Made by a program: the position numbers and the translations under genes | NCBI GenBank assembly: GCA_963764525.1 | Contig: CAVXTC010000021.1 | Span: forward strand, 124,001 to 188,000 | Reading direction: 5' to 3' | Length of the DNA: 64,000 nucleotides | Origin: DATDIC01 sp963764525 | GTDB taxonomy: Bacteria; Pseudomonadota; Alphaproteobacteria; Acetobacterales; Acetobacteraceae | The notes under the pieces: model-generated | Told to the model about the DNA's origin: nothing | Database searches by the model: none | What the model saw: only the letters and a program-made list of their open reading frames with translations | Shown: positions 17,001 through 27,477 of the stretch, one piece after another | How positions within the stretch are numbered: the first letter of the stretch is position 1 | Layout: each line of letters starts with the position of its first letter

Positions 17001-18770
17001 ATGACCCAACCGGCCCTTGGTGTGGCCCGAAGCCTTAATGGGCGACGGTGGGTTTGGCGCCTCGGTGAGGACCGGCTCGGGCTCGGCATCGCGCAACGGA
17101 TCGGCGTGCCGGAAGTGATCGGGCGGTTGCTCGCATCGCGCGGCATCGAGTTGGAAGCGGCGTGCCATTTTCTCGATCCGACTATCCGGGCGTTGCTGCC
17201 GGACCCCTCAGTGCTGGCTGACATGGATGCCGCCGCCGAGCGATTGGCGGATGCTGCGGCGCATGGCGAGACAGTGGGCGTGTTCGGCGATTACGACGTG
17301 GACGGGGCGTGCAGCGCGGCGCTGATGATCACCTTGCTGCGCGGCCTCGGCTGCGCCGCCGTCCTGCACCACGTGCCCGATCGGCTGACGGAGGGGTACG
17401 GGCCGAACGTACCGGCACTGCTACAGCTCGTTGCACGGGGCGCCACCCTGATCGTCTGTGTCGATTGCGGCATGGTGGCCGGGGAAGCGCTGACGGCGCT
17501 CCGGGGGCGAGCCGAGGTGATCGTGCTCGATCATCACCGGGCGGACGGTCCGCCTCCTGCGGTGCTGGCCACGGTGAACCCGAACCGGCTCGATGATCGA
17601 TCCGGCCTGTCTCTGCTCTGCGCCGCTGCGGTGGTGTTCATGACGGCCGTGGCGACCGTGCGCAGCCTGCGCCGGCGGGGTTTCTTTAACAGCCGGCCCG
17701 AGCCTGACCTGCTCGGCTTGCTGGATCTGGTGGCGCTGGCAACGGTGTGCGATGTCATGCCGCTGACCGGGGTGAATCGGGCGCTGGTCTGCCAGGGCCT
17801 AAAGGTCATGGCCCGACGCGCTCGGCCCGGATTGGCGGCTCTGCTGTCAGTGGCACAGACCCGGGACCGGCCCACGGCTGTCACCTGCGGCTTCGGTCTC
17901 GGGCCGCGCATCAACGCGGCCGGGCGGATCAGCGAGGCCGATCTCGGGTTACGGCTGCTCCTATGCGAAGATGCTGTGGAGGCTGCCGTCCTGGCGGAGC
18001 GGCTGGACCGCGTCAACCGCCAGCGCCAGGAGGTTGAGGCGGGCATCCTCGATGCAGCCTTCGAGGCTGCCGAGGCACAGGCGGTCGCCGGACATCCGGC
18101 GCTGGTTGTGTCTGGTGCGGCCTGGCATCCCGGGGTGGTCGGGATCGTCGCCGGTCGCATTCGGGAGCGATTCAACCGTCCGGCTTGCGTGGCCGGAATA
18201 GCGGACGGAACGGCCCGGGGCTCGGGAAGGTCGGTGCCGGGGATCGATCTTGGAAGTTCGGTCATTGCCGCCCGTCAGGCTGGCATTCTGGCGACCGGGG
18301 GCGGCCATCCGATGGCCGCCGGGTTCTCGCTGCCCTCCGACCGGCTGACGGCGTTCCATGATTTCCTTGATGAGCGGTTGTCCGCGGCGGGCGATCTGCC
18401 GTCCGCCGCCGATCTTGCGGTCGAGGGCGCGTTGGCAGTGCCGGGGGCCAGTGTGGAACTCGCCGGCCATGTGGCTCGCTTGGCTCCCTTCGGCGCCGGC
18501 AACGAGGAGCCTGTCTTCGTGCTGCAGCGTGCCCGGGTGATACGGGCCGATCGGGTCGGGCGGGAATTGACGACCGTTCGCGCGTTTGTAGAAGGCGAGG
18601 GGGGTGGGGTCCGATTGAAGGCCATGCTGTTCCGGGCGCGTGACGGGGCGGTGGCGCAAGCGCTGCTGGGCGGGCGGGTGCCGCTGCACCTGGCCGGGCA
18701 TTTGCGGGCTGAGGAATGGAACGGCAGTCTGGGGGTGGGATTCGCGGTGACGGATGCGGCCCCGGCTTGA
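17001..18770 (+). CDS. recJ: Single-stranded-DNA-specific exonuclease RecJ
   Basis: 5'-3' single-strand exonuclease for recombination and mismatch repair. The 589-residue protein shows DHH-family motifs: Asp97/Asp99 in GDYDVDG, DCG at 155-157 and DHH at 177-179. The C-terminal DHHA1 domain has SGRSVPGIDLG and ATGGGHPMAAG, followed by an OB-type domain (PFGAGNEEPVF). Length is typical. The start at ATG 17001 has no strong ribosome binding site but fits homologue length. glpX lies upstream and tRNA-Glu downstream. Confidence 0.95.
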   Translation: MTQPALGVARSLNGRRWVWRLGEDRLGLGIAQRIGVPEVIGRLLASRGIELEAACHFLDPTIRALLPDPSVLADMDAAAERLADAAAHGETVGVFGDYDVDGACSAALMITLLRGLGCAAVLHHVPDRLTEGYGPNVPALLQLVARGATLIVCVDCGMVAGEALTALRGRAEVIVLDHHRADGPPPAVLATVNPNRLDDRSGLSLLCAAAVVFMTAVATVRSLRRRGFFNSRPEPDLLGLLDLVALATVCDVMPLTGVNRALVCQGLKVMARRARPGLAALLSVAQTRDRPTAVTCGFGLGPRINAAGRISEADLGLRLLLCEDAVEAAVLAERLDRVNRQRQEVEAGILDAAFEAAEAQAVAGHPALVVSGAAWHPGVVGIVAGRIRERFNRPACVAGIADGTARGSGRSVPGIDLGSSVIAARQAGILATGGGHPMAAGFSLPSDRLTAFHDFLDERLSAAGDLPSAADLAVEGALAVPGASVELAGHVARLAPFGAGNEEPVFVLQRARVIRADRVGRELTTVRAFVEGEGGGVRLKAMLFRARDGAVAQALLGGRVPLHLAGHLRAEEWNGSLGVGFAVTDAAPA

Positions 18771-18810
18771 CCGTTCGGGGGAGGCTCCGCTAACCCAGCC
18801 GGCCGCTATT

Positions 18811-18886
18811 GTCCCGTTCGTCTAGAGGCCCAGGACACCAGCCTTTCACGTTGGTAACACGGGTTCGAATCCCGTACGGGACGCCA
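18811..18886 (+). tRNA. tRNA-Glu (TTC)
   Basis: A 76-base cloverleaf with acceptor stem GTCCCGT/ACGGGAC and encoded CCA at 18884-18886. D-arm: TCGTCTAGAGGCCCAGGA. The anticodon stem-loop has CTTTCAC with anticodon TTC. The T-arm contains GGTTCGAATCC. It matches bacterial tRNA-Glu closely. No duplicated 3' end marking an integrated element was seen nearby. Confidence 0.97.
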
Positions 18887-19396
18887 TCTCTCAAACAGAA
18901 CTGCGAACTCCGACAGTGGGCGATTTCGCGCCCGCAGCGGCGGCCAACGTTCGCAGCAAATCGCCCTTCGATCCCATGATGCGGACCTCGCCACGCGGCG
19001 AATTTGACCGGGCTTGCGCGCGACTGCCGGAGAAAATGGCAGGTCGGGACGAAGGAACAGGCGCACTGATCGAACCAAGGAAACATCTGTTTGATAGCAT
19101 CAATCACTTGCAGACGGGGGTGTCCACCGAATACAGTTACGCGTCCAGTGCGGGCGAAACCATCAGCGCCTCGCACACAGAAATTCTGACAGTTCCTGCC
19201 GTGTGGGCACGTTCCGTGGTACGATCCTCGCGGTTCTCCAGCCCCGCCGTGGCTCTGTCATGTTATCTAGCGAATACTCCGGCAAGGCGTGGATCTGCCA
19301 AAACCGCGGGAATCGTCCGGGGCAGTTTCAGCGCCTCTGATCCGCGTCTACCACTCATACATGGGAGCCTATCTGAAGCGGCTGACCATTCTCTAA
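18887..19396. other. Gap between tRNA-Glu and IS21 element
   Basis: No gene I can support in about 510 bases. A 181-codon frame from 18916 has no recognisable motif, and its last part lies inside the insertion sequence. The minus-strand frame over the tRNA (GIRTRVTNVKGWCPG) is the familiar false product of antisense tRNA translation. An imperfect inverted pair GGGCGATTT/AAATCGCCC at about 18921 and 18958 is visible. Confidence 0.6.
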
Positions 19397-19522
19397 TGGC
19401 TGTGACAATGAATATTGGCCCACTTGTGCTGACAAATATTGGCCCACCCCCCGGTGTTTGACCTGCTGAGCCGAGCCGAGACCGCGCTCAGCAGGTCAGC
19501 GGCGCTTTGCTTGTCCTCCCTG

Positions 19523-20287
19523 TCATGATTTCCCCGCCTTGCGCTGCGCCGTGGTACGGCGGAACCGATACGAGTCTTTGCCGGTGGGAATGATGTGCGC
19601 CTGGTCGGTGAGCCGATCGATCAGCGCTTTGCATAGCCGCGGATTGGGGATCACCTGCGACCACTCGGAGAACGGCAGGTTGGTGGTGACGATCACCGCG
19701 GCTTTCTCTGCCCGGTCGGCGATCACCTGGAACATCAGTTCGCACGCGGTCTCGGCCAGCGGCACATAACCGAGTTCGTCGATACAGATCAGGTCGAGCC
19801 GTTCCCATCGGCCGAGTGCGCGGCTGAGTTGGTTGGTGTGCGCGGCCTCGGCCAGTTCGTTGATCAGCCCCGTCGCCGTGGTGAACCGCACCCGCCGGCG
19901 CTGGCGACAGGCGGCCACGCAAAGCCCAGTCGCCAGATGGGTTTTTCCGGTGCCCGCCTCGCCTACCAACAGGATTGGTTCGGCCTTGGCCACATATTCG
20001 CCTTCCGCCAGCGTGCGCAGTTGAGCGGCCGAGACGCTGGAACGTTCAAATTCGAACGCATCCAAGGTCTTCATCCGCGGCAGCTTCGCTTCGTGCAGTA
20101 GCCGAGTGATGGCCCGGCTCTCGCGCTCCTCCATCTCGGCCGCCAGCAACGCCTCGAGATAACCGACATGGGATTGACCCTCCCGGGTAGCCGCCTCGGC
20201 CAACCGGGCGAACTGGCTGCCGATCGTCGGCACGCGCAGCGCCTTGCAGTGCTGGCGAATGGCCTGGTCCTGGAGATCCTGCATCAC
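19523..20287 (-). CDS. istB: IS21 helper ATPase IstB
   Basis: A 254-residue AAA+ ATPase related to DnaC that assembles on DNA and activates the IstA transposase. Walker A GEAGTGKT is at 109-116, Walker B LICIDELGY follows the FTTATGLINEL segment, and sensor 1 is VIVTTNLPFSEW. The start is GTG 20287 or ATG 20284; the latter overlaps the istA stop as TGATG, the usual IS21 coupling. The frame is complete. Confidence 0.93.
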   Translation of the reverse strand: MMQDLQDQAIRQHCKALRVPTIGSQFARLAEAATREGQSHVGYLEALLAAEMEERESRAITRLLHEAKLPRMKTLDAFEFERSSVSAAQLRTLAEGEYVAKAEPILLVGEAGTGKTHLATGLCVAACRQRRRVRFTTATGLINELAEAAHTNQLSRALGRWERLDLICIDELGYVPLAETACELMFQVIADRAEKAAVIVTTNLPFSEWSQVIPNPRLCKALIDRLTDQAHIIPTGKDSYRFRRTTAQRKAGKS

Positions 20288-21829
20288 GCGCTCCCGACGC
20301 AGGGTGTGGAGATCAGCAGCGTGTCGTAATCGACAACGCTCGGCATGGGCCGGTCGTAGCGGGCCAGTACGCCAACATCAATTGGGACGGGGCGGGCTTT
20401 GTGCAGGTCCGCCTCGGTCAGCAAATAGCGCACCGCCGCCACATCACAGGCGCCGAGCGACACCGTGGCGGCGATTGCGGTCCGCAGCGCGTCATGGCCA
20501 AATTCCCGGCCCAGGCCGAGCACCTCCACCATGGCGCGAGTGCCATTCTGCTTGCCGTGCCGCGCCTGCAGCCGATCCCACAACGCGTCATAGCAGGCGG
20601 GCCAGCGACCGGCCGCGCGCCATTGCGCCAGCGGCTTGGACCCGGCGAGCGCGCCGGGCTTGTGGCTGAGCACATCAAGGTAATGCTCGAGATCCAGCAT
20701 ATGCTGGCGGCGGCTGTGGCACCGCTCGTGGCGGGCAATCAGACGGCCGGCGTGCCAAACCTCGACATGCAGCGGATGGACCCGCGCTTCCACCCGAGTG
20801 CCCGCGCGGGCTGGCACTGAGTAGAAGTTGGTCTTCACCGCGACGCAGCCTTGTTTGTCCACCAGTGGGAACACGACATCGGCCAGGTCGAAGCCTTCGG
20901 TCACGTGGGACAGCAGGTGGCTCCGCTCCTCGGCCAGCGCCGCGCCAACGGACTGCGTGCGCCCATCGAGCACCCGTGCCTCGTCCGCGCGGCAGCCGGT
21001 CAGTAGCAGCGCGTTCAGCGCATCGAGGTCGGCGACGCACGGTACCGGCACCAGATGATTGCGCCGGAAGTAGCCGCCCTCGCCTTCGACACCGCCCTTC
21101 TCATGCCCCTCGCCAGGCGTGCAGAACTCGGCGGCAAACCGCCAGTGCGAGCGGAACGCCATGAACCGAACCGTCTCCTCCCGCCGGTAGCCACGCAGGA
21201 TCTTGCGGACCGCACTGGCAAGATTGTCATAGCGCAGCAGGTGGAACACCCCGCCGAAGTATGCGAACGCGTGCTCATGTGCCTCCAGAAACGCCTGCTG
21301 TGTGGCGTGCAGGTAGGCCCGGTGGAATGCCGCGCCACTGGCCATCGAGCGCATGGTGAAAATCTGCACCTTGGTTCGCTCGTTGCTGAGATCGACCCAG
21401 GCTTCATACCAGTCGACCTGAGCCTCCTGAGCCCAACTGTAGCTTTGCGGCACGAACGTCTCGCGCCGCAGCAGTCCCAGCTGACGTTTGCGCTCGCGGA
21501 CGTGGTTGCGCACCGTCGACTCAGCGACCGCAGCGTCAGGGAATTCCGTCAGGATCCGACGATGAATTCCGCCGTGCCGTGTGGCGCTGCTTACGCGGGG
21601 CGCGGCGATCCTCCTCGAGCACCCGCTCGATGAACGCCTCAAGCGCGCCCAGCTTCGGCTTGCTTCGTTCCGTGTAATGGTGCGGCGGTGGCAGCGCACC
21701 GGCAATCGCCCGGCGAACAACGCGCCGATGAACACCGAACTTCGCGGCCACGCCCGCGATCGTGCCAATACCAAACTCATGCTCACGTCGGAGCTGCTCG
21801 AACAAATCCACTTTGGCTTTCCAGTCCAC
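20284..21829 (-). pseudogene. istA: IS21 transposase IstA (one frameshift)
   Basis: DDE transposase of the IS21 element. The N-terminus begins at ATG 21829 (MDWKAKVDLFEQLRREHEFG, with HTH GVAAKFGVHRRVVRRAI) and runs to about 21567. One extra A (CGGCGGAATTC) then throws it out of frame. The protein continues in the frame ending at 20284 as IHRRILTEFPDAAVAESTVR, with catalytic core QVDWYEAW, RYDNLASAV and GHEKGGVEGEGGYFRR. IS21 elements do not normally use programmed shifting, so this copy is inactive or carries a sequence error. Confidence 0.85.
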
Positions 21830-21936
21830 AAAAGGCCCCCTGATCCATCAGGGTGACCGTAGGTTGAGGGACGGGGGGTGGGCCAAAATTGGCCAGCACT
21901 CCTGGGCCAGAATTCAATAGCAGAGCCATCTAATCC

Positions 21937-22120
21937 GAGCTTCCCTCTTCCCGAAACGAGCAAACCAAGCAAAGGACTTGCAAAAGGATGAGATGTCCGT
22001 CCAAAACGTAGCCATGTAATCTAGACCTGAGCTTCCCCCTTCCCGAGGCCGCCAAACCAAGCAAAGAACTGGCAAACGGCGAGACTGCCGTCCAAAACGT
22101 AGCCATGTAATCTAAAACTT
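21937..22120. repeat. Two 92-bp direct repeats before the IS1634-like transposase
   Basis: Copy 1 (21937-22028) and copy 2 (22029-22120) are adjacent. Both begin GAGCTTCCC, share CAAACCAAGCAAAG near the middle and CCGTCCAAAACGTAGCCATG near the end, and differ at scattered bases. Both end in a TAATCTA motif, and the block just before copy 1 (AGCCATCTAAT) looks like the tail of another unit, where the IS21 element now ends. Origin unknown; it may be a decayed terminal repeat array. Confidence 0.75.
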
Positions 22121-22160
22121 GAGACTTGTACGCCAGTGCCAGCTGTGCTCAGGCTTCGGC

Positions 22161-23885
22161 ATGTATATCGAAGCCGTTCCCAACCGCAACTCGCCGCCGG
22201 CTATTCTCCTGCGCGAGAGCTACCGCGAGGGCGGCAAGGTCCGTAAACGCACCCTCTGCAATCTCTCGGACTGGCCGGCCGCCCACATCGAAGGTCTGCG
22301 CGGCGTGCTCAAGGGCGGCACCGTCATCCCCGCCGGGCACGACGCCTTCAGCGTCATCCGCAGCTTGCCGCACGGCCACGTCGCCGCGGCTCTCGGCACC
22401 GCCCGCAGGATCGGCCTTGACCGTATCCTCGGCCCTGACGGCAATCGCTGCCGTGATCTCGTCCTTGCGCTGCTGGTCGGCCGCATCCTCGAACCCGCAT
22501 CCAAGCTGGCCGCCGCCCGCGCGCTATCTCCGGCAACGGCCGCCTCGAGCCTTGGCGAGGCACTCGGCCTCGGCGAGGTCGATGAGGACGAACTCTACAC
22601 CGCGCTGGACTGGCTGCTGGAGCGCCAGCCCGCGATCGAGACGGCTCTGGCCAAACGCCATCTCAGCAACGGCACTCTGGTGCTCTACGACGTCTCGTCG
22701 AGCTACCTGGAAGGGTGCTGCTGCCCGCTTGCCAAGCGTGGCTACAGCCGCGACGGCCGCAAGGGCACGCTGCAGATCATTTATGGTCTGCTCTGCGCCC
22801 CCGACGGCTGCCCGGTCGCCATCGAGGTGTTTGATGGCAACACCGCCGATCCGATGACGCTGGCGACGCAGGTCGAGAAGCTCAAGCAGCGCTTCCACCT
22901 CGACCATGTGGTGCTGGTCGGCGACCGCGGCATGATCACTCAGGCGCGCATCACCGACGACATCAAGGCGGCAGGCCTGGACTGGATCACGGCGTTACGC
23001 GCGCCGGCGATCAAGGCGCTGCTGCAGACCGGTGCCTTGCAGCTCTCGCTGTTCGACCAGCGCGATATGGCCAGCATCACTACCCCCGAGTTTCCCGGCG
23101 AGCGGCTGGTCGTCTGCCGCAACCCCGATCTCGCCGCCGAGCGCGCCCGCAAACGGCAAGACCTGCTCGCTGCCACCGAGCGCGATCTCGCCCGCATCCG
23201 GACGGCCGTGTTACGCAAGCGCGATCCGCTGCGCGGCGCCACCAACATCGCGCTCGCGGTCGGCGCGGTGCTCGACAAGCACAAGATGGCCAAGCATTTC
23301 GATCTCGTCATTGCCGATGCCGCTTTCAGCTTCACGCGCAAAGCCACCGAGATCGCCGCCGAGGCCACCACCGACGGCATCTACGTCGTGCGCACCAGCC
23401 TGCCCGCAGAGGCGCTCGACGACGCGGCGACGGTGCGTGGCTACAAATCCCTCGCCCTGGTGGAGCGGGCATTTCGTTGCATAAAGACGGTCGATCTGCA
23501 GGTGCGGCCTGTCTATCACTGGCTGGCCGATCGGGTGCGCGCGCATGTCTGCCTCTGCATGCTGGCCTATTACCTGGAATGGCATATGCGCCAACGCCTG
23601 GCGCCGATGCTGTTCGATGACACCGACAAGCAAGCCGCCGAATCCATGCGCGCCAGCGTGGTGGCGCAGGCACAACGCTCACCGGCCGCGGTCACCAAAC
23701 AGACCACTGGTCTCACCGAGGACGGATTGCCGGTCCACAGCTTCCGCTCGCTGCTGGCCGATCTCGCGACGCTGGCGCGCAACACCGTCATAACCGCGAT
23801 CACGCCCAACTATCCGCTCACAGTGGTGACCAGGCCAACCCAGATCCAAAAGAAGGCGTTCGATCTCCTCGCCGTCCCGGTGTAG
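22161..23885 (+). CDS. IS1634-family transposase
   Basis: A 574-residue DDE transposase of the IS4/IS1634 group, starting at ATG 22161 (MYIEAVPNRNSPP, the usual start); a longer frame from 22119 adds 14 unrelated residues. Catalytic residues: Asp178 in LVLYDVSSSY, Asp255 in VLVGDRGMI and Glu435 in LVERAFRCIKT, the Y-(2)-R-(3)-E-(6)-K-like region. The frame is complete and may be active. I could not fix the element's terminal repeats; 92-bp direct repeats precede it. Confidence 0.9.
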   Translation: MYIEAVPNRNSPPAILLRESYREGGKVRKRTLCNLSDWPAAHIEGLRGVLKGGTVIPAGHDAFSVIRSLPHGHVAAALGTARRIGLDRILGPDGNRCRDLVLALLVGRILEPASKLAAARALSPATAASSLGEALGLGEVDEDELYTALDWLLERQPAIETALAKRHLSNGTLVLYDVSSSYLEGCCCPLAKRGYSRDGRKGTLQIIYGLLCAPDGCPVAIEVFDGNTADPMTLATQVEKLKQRFHLDHVVLVGDRGMITQARITDDIKAAGLDWITALRAPAIKALLQTGALQLSLFDQRDMASITTPEFPGERLVVCRNPDLAAERARKRQDLLAATERDLARIRTAVLRKRDPLRGATNIALAVGAVLDKHKMAKHFDLVIADAAFSFTRKATEIAAEATTDGIYVVRTSLPAEALDDAATVRGYKSLALVERAFRCIKTVDLQVRPVYHWLADRVRAHVCLCMLAYYLEWHMRQRLAPMLFDDTDKQAAESMRASVVAQAQRSPAAVTKQTTGLTEDGLPVHSFRSLLADLATLARNTVITAITPNYPLTVVTRPTQIQKKAFDLLAVPV

Positions 23886-24150
23886 CCAGTAGCGCACCGC
23901 CACCACAGAGAATTATGCATATACTTGAAGCACTTGCGCGCTTGCAGAGTAGGAAGCTCGGTCTAATATGCACCGAACTCGGGTGAATGGCACCGCGATC
24001 CAGCGACACAAACGTGGGCGCCGGGTTGTCGCCAATTTGCCGCCGCTGTGTCTGACTCAAGCAGTCGGAACGCGTTCGTGCGACGATCCAGCGTGAGGCA
24101 GTGCGTCGATTCCACACTCGGAGTGTTGATCGCGCCGCTGGCGAACCGCA

Positions 24151-25273
24151 TCAGGGAATGGCGGTGGCAGACGGCTCGGCGGCATCACGTTGAAGCCAAA
24201 GGTCAGCACGAAGGATACGCCGTAACTCATTCCGAACGGCGGCAGACGGACCGCCAAGGTCAACTGTCGCGAACGTGATCGAGTGGCCTTGGATTACGAC
24301 GTGCTCCTGAAGCCGCGAGCCGATTGCAGGGTGCAAGAACAAACCGGCTGACGCATCCCATCGACGGTCGCGTCCCTCCTGAGATCGAAGATAGGCATAC
24401 ATCTGGTAGAGATATCCACTTTTGAGGCTCGCATCACCGAAGCGTCCGGTTCCCAGGATCGATGTGAACTTGGTGTCTATTATCAGTCGTCGGTGTGCAT
24501 CCGGCGCGTCGAGCACGATGTCGGTTACCATGCGTGGGAGGACAGCGGAGAGTCCGGTTGAAGCGGACGAGGACTGCCATTCAAGGGGTATGCCGCCGCG
24601 AACGGACCACCCCAACGGCTCCAAATCAACGCGAGCGAAACCGAGAATTGCCTTCTCAAACAGACGACGCACCCAGGCTTCCTCTCGCTCAGGAGCGACG
24701 AGTGGTGTTGTCCCAGTGTCCTCGGTCGGAAGGGCTAAATCGAAGGCCAGATGCGCAAGAGCGACCATGAAACGGTCGGCCGCGTCGTTCCGGCCGATCT
24801 GGTCGGCGGCAAGTTCTGTGCGCGACGGGCGTGACCCGCCGACGCCAGCCCTGCCGAGGGTAGCTCCCAAAGCGCGGCATTGGCGGATCAATCCGTTATT
24901 TCGGACTAGCCGTGCCATCAACTCCAGGGCCGCGCGGACAAGCCTGTTACGCGGCGTGTCTACGGTAAGGTCTTCATAGCGACAAAATACCTCCCCTTTC
25001 GATAGGAGTTGTCGTGATTCAGTCGTCAGGATGTTAATTCGACCTCGGACCCGCGTGAGTGCTTTCTCGCGATGATAATAGCCTCGAGTAAAATTGCGGC
25101 GAAGACTGCGCTCAACGGCATTGGCCAGAAGCCGTGCGATTAATTCGGGAATGTCATTGATGTCGTCATCAACGATGGCGTCAAAGGCGCCTCTGACCCG
25201 CGTCAGGTCCGAAGCGTAGAGCATCAGGAGCCAGAGATTCCGCACCGGAACGCGACCGATCTGTCGCTCACCG
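24151..25273 (-). CDS. mcrC: 5-methylcytosine restriction subunit McrC
   Basis: Nuclease partner of the McrB GTPase; the complex cuts DNA carrying modified cytosine. The recognisable protein starts near RVPVRNLWLLMLYASDL (about 25250) and runs to 24151. Family signs: GRINILTTES, the mid segment YEDLTVDTPRNRLVRAALE, and the PD-(D/E)xK core MVTDIVLDAPDAHRRLIIDTK with catalytic Asp and DTK. No stop separates it from the McrB C-terminus (frame open from 25557), so either the two are fused or an indel hides the junction. GTG codons near 25245-25265 are possible starts. Confidence 0.85.
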
Positions 25274-27139
25274 GGGGGCGAGCCTGCCTCGTCCGATGGC
25301 GATTTCAATCCAGCCCCGTGAGCAGCTTTGCCCCGCGCCGCTTTTGCCGTCTCGGGCGCGTCGTACCAATACTCATCGAGCAGCGGCCCGATTTCCGTTT
25401 CGACCCTGGCCCGGAACCATGCGCGCCCGTCGGTGATCGGTACGTCAGTGTCAGGTGTCACATAGGAATGCCCAATCCGAAACTGAGGACCGAGCGAAAT
25501 GGCCGCAGCGATCTCGGCATTAAGCACGCTAATTCTGGCCTCAATTTCTGCGAGCATCGCATTTTCAATGCCCCGTTGGGCACACCATGAACGCCAGCCT
25601 CCCCAAATCTCGGCTCGAGATCAATGAAGGCGAAGCGACGCCTCAGCGCAAGATCAACGATTGCCAGCGAACGGTCGGCGACATTCATAGTGCCGATTAC
25701 ATATAGGTTCCCTGGCACATGGACCCGCTCGCCCGGCTCCTTGCGGTAGGCGAGTTCGATTGCTTCCGAACGTCGGCGCTTCGAAACCTCCAGCAGCGTG
25801 AGCATCTCACCAAAAATCTGGGCCGGATTTCCACGGTTGATTTCTTCAATGACCAGTACAAATGGCCTGATCTGGCTCGCTCTCTGCGGCTTGGATCGCC
25901 TGCATCAAGATGCCATCGACGAGTTCGAGGCGCCCGTCGCCGGCGGGCCGCCATCCGCGCACAAAGTCCTCGTAGGCAAGCGAAGGGTGAAATTGCACAA
26001 CGCGGAGTCGGGACCGAGCGGTTTCGCGGTCATTGGCGCCAGCGAGCGCGAACCCGAGTCGTTTCGCCAGCCAAGTCTTGCCCGTGCCTGGCGGGCCCTG
26101 GAGAATAAGGTTCATCTTGGAGCGCCAACGGTCGAGAATTTCCGAGAGCTCTGCGGTCGTCAAGAAACATCCATCAGCAACAATATCTTCAATCGTATAA
26201 GGAGATTCTTCCTCGGCAATTTCCTCGTCTTCGGTGGTTAACGGTGCTGCCGGACCTTCATCCTGGATGGTCTCCGACTTGGCGCCGTATTTCTCCAGCC
26301 AATATGGCTGGGCCAGAAACCACGCATAGTCCTGTGGTGCGCCTCGGAACGTAAACTCAATCAATCGGCGACCGTCTTCGGCCTCCGGGTCGGCTTCAAC
26401 GATAGTGGTTCGGTACGTGTAGAAGTACCAGTCGCGCGGTTCTGCTCGGTGGGTCCCAGGCGACTTTCACCGTCCGCCCGTCGCCGGCATTATCCAGGAC
26501 GGTGCCCGTAGCCTTTATCCTCATGACCGATACGGCCTTGCCGCCGACATCAAACGGCACCCGCTTTTTTACAAAGCTCGCCTTTATCGCGATCTGATCC
26601 CCGGCCTTATCCGGCGAACAAGATCCAAAAATTGATCCTCGTAACCGTTCTCCCAGACGCCTTGTTCTCGAAAACGCGGTAGCTGATCGTCATTCCCGTT
26701 CCAAACGGAGCCCACGAACCAGTAAGACTTTCCCACCTCCTCGCTGTCTCCCGCAATACCAGGGGCCGGCGCATCTTCCTCAGCCGTGGGACTGCCGGGC
26801 CGGTTGGCGTCGCGGATCTGAACATAGAGTTCCCAGGTCTCTTCCGGTGAGAGCCTTGCTTCACGCCCCTCGGCAGTGAGGTTCCACAATCCGCGCCGTG
26901 CATTGCCAAGAAGGCCGGCCTTTACGAGGTAAAAGCGCGCCCAATGGACATCGTTTTCAAATATGGATTGCGTCCCGTTTTGGACAAACCTAGTCAGGTC
27001 TTCGGCCGGAACTTCTATCCTTCGCTCTGATCCAGGCCATGGCTTCGGCAGGACGCATAGGGTTGGGATCGGCCGAACGAAGCGCATCAAGAAGGAGGGG
27101 AAAGTATTTCGTGAATTGGTTGCTTTTCGCTTCGGCCAT
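25260..27139 (-). pseudogene. mcrB: McrB GTPase of McrBC (several frameshifts)
   Basis: AAA+ GTPase that recognises modified DNA and drives McrC. From ATG 27139 (MAEAKSNQFTKYFPLLLDAL) pieces follow in changing frames. First is a winged-helix N-terminus (EVPAEDLTRFVQNGTQSIFE). Next comes a EVE/PUA-like DNA-reading segment (YWFVGSVWNGNDDQ...FLDLVRRIRPG). Then follow Walker A QGPPGTGKTWLA (within 25846-26364), the VIEEINRGNPAQIFGEM motif, and NLYVIGTMNVADRSLA. The C-terminal segment HSYVTPDTDVPITDGRAWF and EYWYDAP ends it. One-base changes sit near 27022, 26600, 26441, 25866 and 25595. Nothing else is lost, so the gene may be intact in reality. Confidence 0.85.
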
Positions 27140-27477
27140 CTCGCACCAGTCCCCCGTCGCCAAGACGCCCCCGCGACCACATGGAGCATAGGCACCTACC
27201 CCGCCTGCCCACTCGCCTCCCCCTGAAGCTATCGCAGGCTAACCGGGGCCACTCTGGAGTCCTATTGAATTAACGGATTCCATAGGGACGATACCCCGAG
27301 CATAGCCAGTATGGCCAGCTTCTCCCGCCCGGACTATAGGGCCACGGCGTAGACAAAGTGCTCATCATCATCGGCTCCGGCACGCCATGACCGAGCCGCG
27401 GCTGGGTTTGCCGATCAATAACTTCGGAACCGCATATGGCCCGGATCCCCCAGGTTGGGTTTGCGTCGTTCGAACCC
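27140..27477. other. Gap between mcrB and radC
   Basis: About 338 bases with no supported gene. It should hold the promoter of the minus-strand mcrBC genes. I see no clear hairpin terminator, repeat or mobile-element end. Confidence 0.5.

Larger units (their letters stand above)
19397..21928 (-). mobile_element. IS21-family insertion sequence
   Basis: A 2,532-bp element with istA and istB on the minus strand. The ends are inverted repeats beginning 5'-TGGCTGTGACAATGAAT on the left and TGGCTCTGCTATTGAAT on the right (complement), both continuing to a second GGCCCACCCCCC block about 40 bases in, the multiple terminal repeats typical of IS21. A direct target repeat TCTAA flanks it exactly (19392-19396 and 21929-21933). 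The ends have the family 5'-TG...CA-3'. The intact duplication suggests a fairly recent insertion. Confidence 0.85.

Noticed and set aside
18790..19176. Minus-strand 128-codon ORF with GIRTRVTNVKGWCPG
   Set aside because: This is antisense translation of tRNA-Glu, a well-known false gene.
18811..19400. Integrative element at the tRNA-Glu 3' end
   Set aside because: No integrase gene and no second copy of the tRNA 3' end were found downstream in the window.
18916..19461. Plus-strand 181-codon ORF beside the IS21 left end
   Set aside because: No recognisable motif, and its last part lies within the IS21 terminal repeat.
21540..21600. Programmed frameshift in istA
   Set aside because: No slippery heptamer is seen, and IS21 elements are not known for it. 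The window has many similar one-base changes.
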